DNA of 64,000 bases from Reichenbachiella carrageenanivorans. Lineage in GTDB: Bacteria > Bacteroidota > Bacteroidia > Cytophagales > Cyclobacteriaceae. Both the position numbers and the translations under genes were made by a program. Below, piece after piece: positions 8,713-17,857 of this stretch. Numbering within the stretch: the stretch's first letter is position 1; each line of letters starts with the position of its first letter. The stretch covers positions 3,877,501 to 3,941,500 of the forward strand of contig NZ_CP106735.1 in the NCBI RefSeq assembly GCF_025639805.1, in the 5' to 3' direction. The notes beneath the pieces were generated by a model, which saw only the letters and a list, made by a program, of their open reading frames with translations, did no database searches and had not been told where the DNA came from.

Positions 8713-9612
8713 TTACTCTACATGAAATGGGTTGTACTTGATCATCAATCCATGCATATTGCTCCATGCATTTGGGTTTTGATCCAAAGTGGTATCATAG
8801 TGATACACCACAAAAAACTGATTAGTGATATGCAAGCCAATCAAAAAATTGACCCCAGCAACCGAGCGATAACCCACACCTGCTTCAAATTTTCCACTAT
8901 ATTCTATAATGGCATTGACATCAAACTGAATAGGCGCTCCTGAGACATATTTGACCAACATAGCTGGTTTTAAAAAATAATCTCTTGCCAGAGCCGTTTT
9001 ATATCCAGCTTGGAGATAATAATGATTTTGCAAAGACAGGTTTGCATCTGCGCTAAACATTGACCCTGTAATTCTCGGCGCAGATAGCCCTACATAAAAA
9101 TGCTTTTGGCTATAAAAAACGCCCATACCTATGGTCGGCAGAAAGGTATTAATGTCCTGCGCATACTCAGGATCATTGACCACACCCAAGTCCGTCAATC
9201 TCTCGCTCACATGACTCATCCCTGCCTGAATCCCAAAAGACAAAACGCTCGGATAAAAACCCCAGCTTGTATATGAGTTTCGATTTCTCGAAAACAACTT
9301 ATAACTATAAGCCATCGAAAACTCCGTATTGCTATACACCCCCACTTTATCTGAAGTAATGGTTGCCCCTAAGCCCACACTTCTTATACCTACAGGACTA
9401 TTGATAGTAAAATTACCAAACTGCGATCCTCCTTCAATAAACGGCACAGTCCTCGTGGCCTCAAGTGCTACATCTAAATGACCATAATATCCCGCATAGG
9501 CAGGATTGACCGTCATCAGATTATAAGTATAGGTCGATAGTACAGGTACTTGCTGCGCCAATCCAGCAATAGACTTGACCAACACCAACAATAGTATAAC
9601 TCTAGTTTTCAT
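8713..9612 (-). CDS. Type IX secretion system membrane protein, PorP/SprF family
   Basis: 299 residues with a signal peptide ending near AGLAQQ. It carries the family hallmark NPAYAGYYGHLDVAL at about residues 36-50, then repeated amphipathic strands (YSYKLF, FGIQAGMSHVSERL, YYLQAGYKTAL) and an aromatic C-terminus typical of an outer-membrane barrel. SprF in Flavobacterium is needed to export and attach the SprB adhesin, and paralogues are usually coupled to a dedicated large cargo. Here the partner is the HYR-repeat protein encoded 4 bases upstream on the same strand, which strongly suggests one transcript and a matched exporter-adhesin pair. Confidence 0.9.
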   Translation of the reverse strand: MKTRVILLLVLVKSIAGLAQQVPVLSTYTYNLMTVNPAYAGYYGHLDVALEATRTVPFIEGGSQFGNFTINSPVGIRSVGLGATITSDKVGVYSNTEFSMAYSYKLFSRNRNSYTSWGFYPSVLSFGIQAGMSHVSERLTDLGVVNDPEYAQDINTFLPTIGMGVFYSQKHFYVGLSAPRITGSMFSADANLSLQNHYYLQAGYKTALARDYFLKPAMLVKYVSGAPIQFDVNAIIEYSGKFEAGVGYRSVAGVNFLIGLHITNQFFVVYHYDTTLDQNPNAWSNMHGLMIKYNPFHVE

Positions 9613-9616
9613 TCTA

Positions 9617-12600
9617 TTATCTTTTAATCATAATATATCCATCTGTTTTTTCTATATCATGCCCGGATGGAATATCGATATGATAGAAATAAGTACCTTC
9701 TGGCAATTGCCCTGTGCTTAAACCAGTGAGGTTATTGGCTTGTCCGTCAAATGATCTAGATTGATTGTCATAACCACGTTGCTCATAGATCAGGTTGCCC
9801 CAGCGGTTGTAGACATATACCGTATTATCTGGATATTTCTCAATACCTTTAATCTGCCAAGTATCGTTGATTCCGTCTCCGTTGGGAGAAAACCCAGAAC
9901 TAAAAACAGGCTGCTCTACCCATACCGTTACCTGATCTTCTCCTACACAACCCTCTACTGTTTCCAACTGGACAGTATAATCCGTGGTAAACTCTGCTGT
10001 AGTAGTAGGCGACATGGTTTGGGTATCTGCCAAGCCATAGTTTGGTGACCAGGTCACTACTCCACTATGTATCGAACGAACCGATAGCTGTGTAGACTCT
10101 CCCTCTAAAATGACCTGATCTTCGCCAGCATCAACTTCAATGTCTTCAATTTGAATTTGAAAAATACAGCTAGAACTATTACCATATGAATCAGTAGCTA
10201 CAAGTTCCACTTCCGTATCTACCACAAGTATCTCCCCTGCTTTTGGCGACTGTGTTACCATCTCGATCTCTGCACACACATCGGTTGCCCTTAAAGAACT
10301 CGTAAAGTCTGGCATTAAATTTCCACAAGTGAGCACCTGATCGGAGGGGCAGTTTAAGACTGGCCCTAGCAAATCCTCTTGTACCAAAATCTGAAATGTG
10401 ATCTCATAGAAATTACCCGCATCATCAAGACCCTTTATATCCACAAGCATACCATCCACCACTTCTACCCCAGCTGCTGGCGACTGAATCAGCTGAATGT
10501 CTATATCACAATTGTCGGAGACCGAGGTCAGACTCGTATAATCTTGCAAAAGCGTACCACAACCCACTGTTTGGTCATCAATCGTTGACAACATGGGTGA
10601 CTCTACATCGGCATGAATAAACACCTGAAAAATAAAATCATCTGCATTGCCTACTGCATCAGTAGCCGTAAGGGTCACAGTCATGCCGTCTGTCACAGCC
10701 GTACCGATGGCTGGAGACTGGGTAACCACAGGTGCCGCATCACAGTTGTCTATCACTGTACCTAGCGTCCTATAGTCAGACAATACCTCTCCACAATTCA
10801 CGATTTGATTGGTCAGTCCCACGATGCCAGGGGCAACGGCATCAGGTTTAATATTTACCACAAAAGTATAATCCGCGGTATTGCCAGCATCGTCTGTAGC
10901 ACTGAGCGTGACGATCATACCATCTACCACTGTACTACCAACTGCTGGCGACTGCACCACAGATGGAGATAGGTCGCAGTTATCAGACACAGTTCCTAAT
11001 CCTGTATAATCCAACAAAACGGTATTACAATTCACATCTTGATCGGTAAGACCAGTGATCACAGGATCTTCTGCATCAGAAGTCAAAGAAACCATAAACG
11101 TACATACATCCGTATTGCCACTGTTATCTGTAGCCGTAAGAGTCACCGTCATACCATCGACAGCCATGCTGCCTACAGCAGGCGATTGAGTTATAGTAGG
11201 ATTTGGGTCTACATTATCTGTAGCAGTTGCCAATGAAGTATAATCTGGTAATATAGTCGTACAACTAAGGGACTGATTAATAGGACAAGTAATATCAGGG
11301 TCAGTAGCATCACCAAAAGTATTGACTATGAATGTACACGTATTATTTACATTGCCAGAAGCATCGGTAGCGATTAGTGTCACTGTCATACCTGATATAA
11401 CTGCAGTACCTACTGCTGGTGATTGTGTAATCACAGGCGCACTATCACAGCCGTCCCAAGCTGCCGCACTAGCAGTATAGTCTAAAAGAGTAGAACCTGC
11501 TGTTACAGACTGGTTTCCTGGGCAAGTGGTGAAATCAGGTGCACGCACATCGTCAGAGCACGGAGAAATAGCCGCCAACCATACATTGCCTACTACAGAC
11601 TTATTACCTGATGCAGAAGTTTGATGCGTACTTGTTGCCATCACATAGTGATCAGGACTAATTTCTAGTACATGAGCATAATAATCAACAGAAGCTGACC
11701 CATAGAGTTCTTGCCATTCTATTTCTCCAGAAGCATCCAGCTTGACCACCACATTGTCGTACGAACCAAACGCTCCAGCATGATTGAGAATCCTACCACC
11801 CACGATGTAACCACCATCACTGGTTTCTCTCACACTCAGGCAATACTCTTCAGAGACGCTTCCGATTGTCCTGCACCACTCTTTGTTTCCTGAGGCATCT
11901 ACCTTCACTATAAACATGTCATTGCCTCCAAATAAAGTAGCAATATCATGGTCACTTGAATTCGTACTCCCATACGTAATGAACCCTCCATCAGAAGTAG
12001 CCAAAACACCAGCTGTGTAGTCATTGCCACTGCCTCCAAAATTTTTCTCCCAAGTAAGGTCTAAATCCAGGTCCGTTTTCAGTACCCAAATATCAGAATA
12101 CCCCCCGTAATGATTACTTACATCTCCGCTTGCATGAGTAGCCACTCCTGATAGGATTACTCCTCCAGATTGACTCACAGCCACATAGCCATCTCGCTGT
12201 ATACCTGATGAGCCATAGCTACCAAAATCAAGGGTATTACCATCAGTATCTATCTTTAAAGCATACAAGGTCCCATTGCCGCCTCCAATCGTCTCATCTA
12301 TAAAATCTAAATCTTGAGAAAACGTTCTTCCCGTAATCACAAAATCTCCGGAAAGCATCTTAGCCACACCGAAAGCCTCATCTAGACGTGTCCCTCCAAA
12401 GTTTTTGTTCCATACAATATTGCCATCTACATCAAATTTGACGGCCCAAATATCATCTTGTATACCATAATTACCAGGCACATCACCATCATCAGATTCA
12501 GTAGACCCCACAGCGATATACCCACCGTCGTCAGTGAGGGCTACCTCAATAAAATCGTCGGCCGAAGTCCCACCAAGTGTATGTGTCCACACCTCTGCTC

Positions 12601-12814
12601 CTGCATCGTCCACTTTCATAATAAAGGCATCTGAGGGGTAATTTTGGCTGGCTCCTACTAGGATGAATCCTCCATCTTGGCCTGGCTTCATGTCACGGAT
12701 GTAAGCTCTATTTACCACTGTATGGCCAACTTCCCACTCCACATAATTTTGGGCATGACTATTAGCACTCAATGTAAGTGCTAGCAATAGCAATATAACT
12801 GGCAACCTTTTCAT
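9617..12814 (-). CDS. Large type IX-secreted adhesin with six HYR-like repeats
   Basis: 1065 residues. A signal peptide (residues 1-21) is followed by about 400 residues of repeated beta-propeller-like units with the pattern DGGY/FI-VG-T (VALTDDGGYIAVGSTESDDG, ETSDGGYIVGGRILN). Residues 422-891 hold six HYR-like immunoglobulin-fold repeats of about 78 residues, each containing DYTSL, QSPAVG and TVTLTATD-type motifs. A short linker (YTVQLETVEGCVGEDQVTVW) leads to a gliding-motility-type C-terminal domain (FSSGFSPNGDGINDTWQI, VYVYNRWGNLIYE). The protein is probably exported by the type IX system and attached to the surface with help from the PorP/SprF protein encoded next to it. No enzyme motif is seen; adhesion is inferred. 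Confidence 0.87.
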   Translation of the reverse strand: MKRLPVILLLLALTLSANSHAQNYVEWEVGHTVVNRAYIRDMKPGQDGGFILVGASQNYPSDAFIMKVDDAGAEVWTHTLGGTSADDFIEVALTDDGGYIAVGSTESDDGDVPGNYGIQDDIWAVKFDVDGNIVWNKNFGGTRLDEAFGVAKMLSGDFVITGRTFSQDLDFIDETIGGGNGTLYALKIDTDGNTLDFGSYGSSGIQRDGYVAVSQSGGVILSGVATHASGDVSNHYGGYSDIWVLKTDLDLDLTWEKNFGGSGNDYTAGVLATSDGGFITYGSTNSSDHDIATLFGGNDMFIVKVDASGNKEWCRTIGSVSEEYCLSVRETSDGGYIVGGRILNHAGAFGSYDNVVVKLDASGEIEWQELYGSASVDYYAHVLEISPDHYVMATSTHQTSASGNKSVVGNVWLAAISPCSDDVRAPDFTTCPGNQSVTAGSTLLDYTASAAAWDGCDSAPVITQSPAVGTAVISGMTVTLIATDASGNVNNTCTFIVNTFGDATDPDITCPINQSLSCTTILPDYTSLATATDNVDPNPTITQSPAVGSMAVDGMTVTLTATDNSGNTDVCTFMVSLTSDAEDPVITGLTDQDVNCNTVLLDYTGLGTVSDNCDLSPSVVQSPAVGSTVVDGMIVTLSATDDAGNTADYTFVVNIKPDAVAPGIVGLTNQIVNCGEVLSDYRTLGTVIDNCDAAPVVTQSPAIGTAVTDGMTVTLTATDAVGNADDFIFQVFIHADVESPMLSTIDDQTVGCGTLLQDYTSLTSVSDNCDIDIQLIQSPAAGVEVVDGMLVDIKGLDDAGNFYEITFQILVQEDLLGPVLNCPSDQVLTCGNLMPDFTSSLRATDVCAEIEMVTQSPKAGEILVVDTEVELVATDSYGNSSSCIFQIQIEDIEVDAGEDQVILEGESTQLSVRSIHSGVVTWSPNYGLADTQTMSPTTTAEFTTDYTVQLETVEGCVGEDQVTVWVEQPVFSSGFSPNGDGINDTWQIKGIEKYPDNTVYVYNRWGNLIYEQRGYDNQSRSFDGQANNLTGLSTGQLPEGTYFYHIDIPSGHDIEKTDGYIMIKR
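10142..11551 (-). repeat. Six tandem HYR-like repeats inside the adhesin gene (period about 234 bp)
   Basis: Six consecutive units of about 78 codons share QSPAVG, a Gly-Met-x-Val strand and an ATD-x-x-GN motif. Units 1-4 are the most alike and units 5 and 6 have diverged, the last using KAGEILVVDTEVEL. The arrangement is consistent with growth by internal duplication. Confidence 0.85.
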
Positions 12815-12950
12815 AAATAATACACATAAATCTTAAATATGTGCAAAATTCACTTTTAGTCAACTCAAATACATCGCCAGAAAATAGGGTTTTTAAAACT
12901 CACTAGAAGTAGTAGGTTTTGGAATAATTAAGGTTGCAAATCAACTCATG

Positions 12951-13958
12951 TTATATCTCCACACTCAACCAGTCCAAGGTAGACTGATACATGATATTGT
13001 CTTTATCTTTTTGAGCAATGTCACTGTCTTCGATAAATTTACCAATCTCCAAATCGCCTAACGGGAAAGGGTAGTCTGAGCCAAGCGTGATCTTATCTGA
13101 ACCAATCATTTCCATGATGTATTTAAGATAAGGAAGGTCATGCGTAATACAATCCACCCAAAACTTACCCAAATATTCACGTGGATTAATCGAATTATCA
13201 ATGGCAACTAAGTCTGGACGGCAATTGAATCCATGCGCTACCCTACCAATAGTCGCCAACAAAGAACCTCCCGCATGAGAGAAGTTGAACCTCACCTTAG
13301 GAAATTTCTCCAGTACCCCACCGAATATAAGTGAACAGGCTGCTCGCGAAGTTTCGGCAGGCATACCTACCAACCACGGCAACCAATACTTACTCATGTG
13401 CTCGCTGCCCATCATCTCCCACGGATGAATCATCACCGCCAGACCCAACTGCTCACAAGCCTCCCATATGGGATAAAACTCTGGCTCGTCAAGATTTTTA
13501 TTATTGATATTCGATCCGATTTGAATACCAGGCAAGTGGAGTTCATTTTTTATTCTTTCCAGTTCTTGTACGGCATGCTTGGGCGATTGCATAGGTATCG
13601 TACCTAGCCCCAAATAGTGTTTGGGATAAGCTGCCACTACCTGAGCAAGGTGGTCATTCAGAAATTGAGAAATCTCTAGCCCATCCTGCGCTTTAGCCCA
13701 ATAGCTAAACATGACAGGAATGGTACAAATAACTTGATACTGCGTGTGATACTGAGCATACTCAGCTATTCTTATTTCAGGATCCCAACAGTTTTCGTTG
13801 ATTTCTCTAAAAAACACTCCGCCCTTCATCATATCGGCATACTGTGGGCGCTTATGCACGAGGTGTATAAAATCTCCATACCCAAATTTCTTTGCAAAAT
13901 CAGGCAATTTCTCTGGCAAGATATGCGTGTGCATATCAATCTTCAGGCTTCTACTCAT
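12951..13958 (-). CDS. Amidohydrolase, probable 2-amino-3-carboxymuconate-6-semialdehyde decarboxylase
   Basis: About 335 residues from the ATG giving MSRSLKIDMHTHILPEKL; a start 30 bases upstream is less likely. The zinc site of the ACMSD/amidohydrolase-2 family is complete: HxH (H10, H12), the His in MIHPWEMMG, the His in NFSHAGG and the Asp in LGSDYPFPLG. The Lys and Arg in ADMMKGGVFFREI fit the substrate-binding pair of ACMSD. ACMSD removes the carboxylate from the product of 3-hydroxyanthranilate dioxygenase, steering tryptophan breakdown away from quinolinate. A kynurenine 3-monooxygenase gene at 49.3-50.7 kb supports this pathway. No kynureninase or dioxygenase gene is in the window, so another member of the decarboxylase family remains possible. 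Confidence 0.75.
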   Translation of the reverse strand: MSRSLKIDMHTHILPEKLPDFAKKFGYGDFIHLVHKRPQYADMMKGGVFFREINENCWDPEIRIAEYAQYHTQYQVICTIPVMFSYWAKAQDGLEISQFLNDHLAQVVAAYPKHYLGLGTIPMQSPKHAVQELERIKNELHLPGIQIGSNINNKNLDEPEFYPIWEACEQLGLAVMIHPWEMMGSEHMSKYWLPWLVGMPAETSRAACSLIFGGVLEKFPKVRFNFSHAGGSLLATIGRVAHGFNCRPDLVAIDNSINPREYLGKFWVDCITHDLPYLKYIMEMIGSDKITLGSDYPFPLGDLEIGKFIEDSDIAQKDKDNIMYQSTLDWLSVEI

Positions 13959-14051
13959 GGGATGCTGTTTCTTGGGTGGATGAATCAAAAAAATCAGTTC
14001 AATCCATTTCCGAAATTAATAATTTAAGTCAGCATTTGCGCCAAAAGCATT

Positions 14052-14059
14052 TAGATTTG
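14052..14059 (+). promoter_or_regulatory. Candidate -7 element (TAGATTTG) for the cyclophilin gene
   Basis: An exact TAnnTTTG match 27 bases before the ATG; no well-spaced TTG box is evident. Confidence 0.35.
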
Positions 14060-14086
14060 CATTTTTGAAATTACAATTAAGAAATT

Positions 14087-14518
14087 ATGACCGCAGAAAT
14101 CCACACCACAAAAGGTGTAATGAAGTTGGAGTTTTTTGAAAAGGATGCTCCTAATACAGTTAAAAACTTTACCGACTTAGCCAAAAAAGGCTTTTATGAC
14201 GGGTTGACTTTTCACAGAGTTATTCCTGACTTCGTTATCCAAGGCGGATGTCCTGACGGTACTGGCGCTGGCGGCCCAGGCTACCAAATCGACTGTGAGC
14301 TTGATGGCGACAATCAATTCCACGATCGTGGCGTACTCTCTATGGCTCATGCAGGTAGAAACACTGGTGGGTCTCAATTTTTCATTTGCCACAGCCGCAC
14401 CAATACCGCTCACTTGGACAGAAATCACACCGTTTTTGGCAAAGTAGTAGAAGGTCTGGATGTGATCGATGAGATCAACCAAGGCGACAAAATGACCAAA
14501 GTAGTCGTGATCGACTAA
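14087..14518 (+). CDS. Cyclophilin-type peptidyl-prolyl cis-trans isomerase
   Basis: A single-domain cyclophilin of 143 residues, without signal peptide and so cytoplasmic. The active-site signature is clear: [13 protein letters not shown] contains the catalytic Arg and the Phe/Gln of the family, followed by [27 protein letters not shown] and the [12 protein letters not shown] motif near the C-terminus. It catalyses proline isomerisation during protein folding. It is divergent from the ACMSD-like gene and is followed by its own terminator, so it is probably monocistronic. Confidence 0.95.
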   Translation: MTAEIHTTKGVMKLEFFEKDAPNTVKNFTDLAKKGFYDGLTFHRVIPDFVIQGGCPDGTGAGGPGYQIDCELDGDNQFHDRGVLSMAHAGRNTGGSQFFICHSRTNTAHLDRNHTVFGKVVEGLDVIDEINQGDKMTKVVVID

Positions 14519-14525
14519 TCTTCAT

Positions 14526-14590
14526 AGAAGCTGTTTGAGAGCTGATAAGTACTCTCGATGTATTTGCTAATCTCAAACAGCTTCTTATTA
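14526..14590 (+). terminator. Terminator after the cyclophilin gene
   Basis: A perfect 15-bp stem (14526-14540 with 14571-14585) begins 8 bases after the stop codon, encloses a 30-base loop and is followed by TATTATT. A shorter GAGAG/CTCTC pairing inside competes with it. Confidence 0.6.
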
Positions 14591-14643
14591 TTACCCATGG
14601 GTTTTATTAATTTAGTAGCTCTTCAACTAATAAAATAAAACCT

Positions 14644-15525
14644 ATGAAAACCAATATCCTTCTTGCTTCTCTACTCCTAGCAGGCATTGCTTGCACACCT
14701 ACCAAAAATAAAGAAGAAGCACAGACACCACCCAAAACCATCACTCCTCCCTCCCTCTCCAAAGTATGGGAAACAGATACTGTGCTTACGACTAGTGAAT
14801 CCGTGATCTATGATCCATTTCGCAAGGTGCTCTACGTATCCAATATAAATGGCGTACCGCCCACAGCGAAAGACAACGACGGGTTTATCTCTATCATTAA
14901 TACTGACGGTACAGTAGCCACACTCAAATGGATCACCGAACTCTCTGCCCCCAAAGGCATGGGCATTGTGGACAGCAGTCTATTTGTCGCCAACATAGAC
15001 GAAGTGATAGAAATCGATATCCCTAGTGGGGAAATCATCAAAAGGCATCCCATCGAAGGCGCGCAGTTTCTCAACGACATCACAGTATCCAAAGACGGCG
15101 ATGTGTTTATTTCCGACACCATGACCAACAAAATTCATTTACTCAGCAAAGGGGAAATGACCACTTGGCTAACCGATAGCACTATGAAAGGTCCTAATGG
15201 TTTGCTACATCAAGGCAGCCACATCATGGCATCTTCCTTTGGTGGCGACGAATACTATCGAATAGATATCAATACCAAAATGATAGAGACTCTTACTGAC
15301 TCTATCCCCGCGGGAGATGGTGTGACATCGTATCACGAACATTACTTTGTATCCAACTGGAATGGAGAAGTTCATTTTGTAGACAGCACCAACGCAAGAA
15401 CAATTCTAATCGACACTAAGGAAATCGGTCAAAATGCCGCAGATATTTATTACCTGAAAGAAAAAGGCCTGCTGCTTGTGCCTACTTTCTTTGCTAATAC
15501 CATAGCCGCCTATCAGGTAAAATAA
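14644..15525 (+). CDS. SMP-30/NHL-type beta-propeller lipoprotein
   Basis: 293 residues with a lipoprotein signal: the hydrophobic stretch LLASLLLAGIAC ends in a lipobox Cys at about residue 17, followed by a low-complexity linker. The remainder repeats propeller blades of the form GMGIVDSSLFVAN, NDITVSKDGDVFISDT and GPNGLLHQGSHIMASS, as in SMP-30/gluconolactonase and NHL proteins. The metal-binding residues of true gluconolactonases cannot be confirmed by eye, so activity is unassigned. It is probably anchored facing the periplasm. Confidence 0.72.
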   Translation: MKTNILLASLLLAGIACTPTKNKEEAQTPPKTITPPSLSKVWETDTVLTTSESVIYDPFRKVLYVSNINGVPPTAKDNDGFISIINTDGTVATLKWITELSAPKGMGIVDSSLFVANIDEVIEIDIPSGEIIKRHPIEGAQFLNDITVSKDGDVFISDTMTNKIHLLSKGEMTTWLTDSTMKGPNGLLHQGSHIMASSFGGDEYYRIDINTKMIETLTDSIPAGDGVTSYHEHYFVSNWNGEVHFVDSTNARTILIDTKEIGQNAADIYYLKEKGLLLVPTFFANTIAAYQVK

Positions 15526-15530
15526 TATAG

Positions 15531-15580
15531 TATTAGAAAGTCCGAAGGAACCTCTAGAGGTTCCTTCGGACTTTCTAATA
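15531..15580. terminator. Perfect 50-bp palindrome acting as bidirectional terminator
   Basis: Every base from 15531 to 15580 pairs with its symmetric partner around the centre at 15555/15556 (CCTCTAGAGG). The 25-bp arms are GC-rich in the middle and have A/T-rich ends that supply a U-tract in both directions. It lies 5 bases after the propeller gene's stop and overlaps the stop codon of the convergent gene. Confidence 0.85.
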
Positions 15581-16126
15581 ATTCAATTCTTTACTTTCTA
15601 CGTTTCTAAACATACCTTCCGACTTGTAAAATGCACCACCTTCAATCATCCCAATATATTCGGTATGTTCCTCACGCCTTTCATACACATAGTGACGACC
15701 TAAATTGTCCAACGAATACAAATCGAAGCCCATTGATATATCTGAATCTCTAACAACGAGCGCATCGAAAAGCATTCCTGTATGCGTTTGATAATTGTGG
15801 TCAATATAGAAATATAAAACATGCCCTTTTTCACCAACAGGGTCCAATACATATTCAGCCTCCATCTTTGTCTGAATATTTTTCATTTTCAGCTTTCGCC
15901 AAATAAAAAACGGAGCACCCTTACTCGCCAACAACTTCCACTTGTACCAATAAGTAACCTCTACATCTCCCATCTTAAACGCTACCTTTCGATAATAAAA
16001 CAGATTGAGAGAATCGATATAAATTGCGATGACCCCCAGTAAAAAAACAGTAAAAAAAAGCAAACCTCCCCAAAGAAGCCAATCGTTCGAATGCCCAGTG
16101 GCGTAGAGTAGAATGGTAGGATTCAA
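15575..16126 (-). CDS. Hypothetical single-pass membrane protein
   Basis: 183 residues that I do not recognise. One transmembrane helix lies near residues 17-37 (WLLWGGLLFFTVFLLGVIAI). It is followed by a soluble region rich in aromatic and charged residues (VTYWYKWKLLASKG, VLYFYIDHNYQTHTG, HYVYERREEHTEYIG). No catalytic motif is visible. Codon use and base composition match the surroundings. The stop codon lies within the bidirectional terminator. Confidence 0.65.
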   Translation of the reverse strand: MNPTILLYATGHSNDWLLWGGLLFFTVFLLGVIAIYIDSLNLFYYRKVAFKMGDVEVTYWYKWKLLASKGAPFFIWRKLKMKNIQTKMEAEYVLDPVGEKGHVLYFYIDHNYQTHTGMLFDALVVRDSDISMGFDLYSLDNLGRHYVYERREEHTEYIGMIEGGAFYKSEGMFRNVESKELNY

Positions 16127-16262
16127 ATTGCTATACAGTTGGTTATATCATGCTAAACGTTCATTTTCAATGGAAATTGACCTCCAGCAGCTCATAATTA
16201 AATTATTATCCAAAAATAGCAAAATCAAAGGGTTCCTCCTTTCAATTCGGCTTCCTTCTGGA

Positions 16263-16270
16263 TAGTTTTG
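16263..16270 (+). promoter_or_regulatory. Candidate -7 element (TAGTTTTG)
   Basis: An exact TAnnTTTG match 16 bases before the ATG of the following gene; the upstream TTG box is not clear. Confidence 0.4.
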
Positions 16271-16286
16271 TACAAGCAAATATATT

Positions 16287-17702
16287 ATGGAAGCAGGCAT
16301 ACACACCACCAAAGAAAAAGCACTCTCGCTCAATCTCAACGAATCCATTTATGGCACATTAGCCGAAATCGGTGCAGGACAAGAAGTAGCATCCAATTTT
16401 TTCAAAGCTGGAGGAGCCTCTGGTACGATTGCCAAAACCATGTCGGCCTACGACATGAAATTTTCTGACGCCATCTATGGCGCTACCAAGCGCTACGTAT
16501 GTGAAGAAAAACTCCTCAAAATGCTTGACAAAGAATACCATTTGCTCTCCAAGCGACTCAACCACCGAGCAGACGAAACCAGATTTTTTGCTTTTGCCAA
16601 TACAGTAGAAACTATCAACTACCAAAAAACCAACGAAGGACATGGCTGGGTTGGTGTTCGGTTTCAATTAACTCCTTTTGCAGAACCTAACGATTGTATT
16701 ATTCACGTGGTACTCAAAGACCCCGACATGATCTGGCAACAAGAAGTGTTGGGCAAAATCGGAGTCAACCTTATCTATGGCTGTTTCAATCATTTTGCTG
16801 ACCCAGAGCAGCTGATGATCTCTATTGGAGACAATTTCAGCAAAGATCGAATTGAAATAGACATGTTTAGACTCGAAGGCCCTGCCTTTGATGGGATCGA
16901 CAACCGATTGATGAGTTTGAAACTAGTAAAGCATGGACTCACTAAAGCAGCTATTTTCAACCAACACGGAATTGTAAAACAGCCGACTTCATTCCTATAC
17001 AAGAAAAATGTATGCGTACTACGTGGCAGATTTAGACCCGTCACGCATGTCAATGTGGACATGATGATAGCTGGTGTACGCCAATTCAAAAAAGAACTAG
17101 ACAACAAAAACGAAAGCTTTGATGTGATCGCCGAACTCACACTTAGAGACCTTACTCTCGGAGGTGAAATAGATGAACAAGATTTTCTAGATCGTGTAGA
17201 CCTATTGAATTCACTAGGTCAAACGGTATTGATCTCCAACTATCAGGAGCATTACCGGTTAGCTGTTTACCTGAGTAGAATCACCAAAAAAGGCAAGATT
17301 GCTTTCATACTCGGCACCAACAACCTCTCTCACCTGTTTGAGGAAGAGTACTACACCAATCTGCCTGGCGGTATTATGGAAGCTTTCGGGAAATTGTTTG
17401 CCGCCAATCAACAAGTATTTGTATACCCTAGTCTATCCCCTGATACTAAGGAGGTTCGTACCAGTCAAAATTTCGAAGCAGCAGACCACTTAAAACATCT
17501 CTATCAGCATCTCGTCACCAATCACTTCATTCAAGATGTAAAAAATGCTAAAGTGGAAAACCTCCATATCATTTCTGATGATGTACTCGCCATGATCAAA
17601 AAAGGCGAAGCAGGCTGGGAAGAATTCGTACCATTCAAAGTAGCCCACATGATTAAGGAGAAAAAAATGTTTAAGTACAAAGACCTAGCAGCCAAAGTAT
17701 AA
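16287..17702 (+). CDS. Conserved protein of unknown function
   Basis: A cytoplasmic protein of 471 residues with no signal peptide or membrane helix. The N-terminus carries a striking conserved-looking block: SIYGTLAEIGAGQEVASNFF, then GGASGTIAKTMSAYDM and FSDAIYG. The C-terminal half has alternating alpha/beta elements (GQTVLISNYQEHYRLAVYLS, KIAFILGTNNLSHLFEEEYY). I recall homologues in Bacteroidota and cyanobacteria carrying unreliable names (TonB-dependent receptor, nicotinate-nucleotide adenylyltransferase). Nothing here supports either: there is no barrel and no HxGH nucleotidyltransferase motif. It appears to be transcribed alone from a nearby promoter. Confidence 0.8.
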   Translation: MEAGIHTTKEKALSLNLNESIYGTLAEIGAGQEVASNFFKAGGASGTIAKTMSAYDMKFSDAIYGATKRYVCEEKLLKMLDKEYHLLSKRLNHRADETRFFAFANTVETINYQKTNEGHGWVGVRFQLTPFAEPNDCIIHVVLKDPDMIWQQEVLGKIGVNLIYGCFNHFADPEQLMISIGDNFSKDRIEIDMFRLEGPAFDGIDNRLMSLKLVKHGLTKAAIFNQHGIVKQPTSFLYKKNVCVLRGRFRPVTHVNVDMMIAGVRQFKKELDNKNESFDVIAELTLRDLTLGGEIDEQDFLDRVDLLNSLGQTVLISNYQEHYRLAVYLSRITKKGKIAFILGTNNLSHLFEEEYYTNLPGGIMEAFGKLFAANQQVFVYPSLSPDTKEVRTSQNFEAADHLKHLYQHLVTNHFIQDVKNAKVENLHIISDDVLAMIKKGEAGWEEFVPFKVAHMIKEKKMFKYKDLAAKV

Positions 17703-17857
17703 GTCACCAATCCTCATAATCCGCCTTTGTTAAAAAAAATGTGGGTTATTCCGTTTCGTCTTTTATATTCGTGTTTTCATGCGATTGTATAAGGAACGGT
17801 ATATTCTGTATATGGCACCTTTACTACACGCCGTACGAACTCATTAAACAACAAAAA

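Noticed and set aside
10142..11551. Regular repeats that might suggest a CRISPR or VNTR array
   Set aside because: The period is about 234 bp, in frame, and explained by protein domain repeats.
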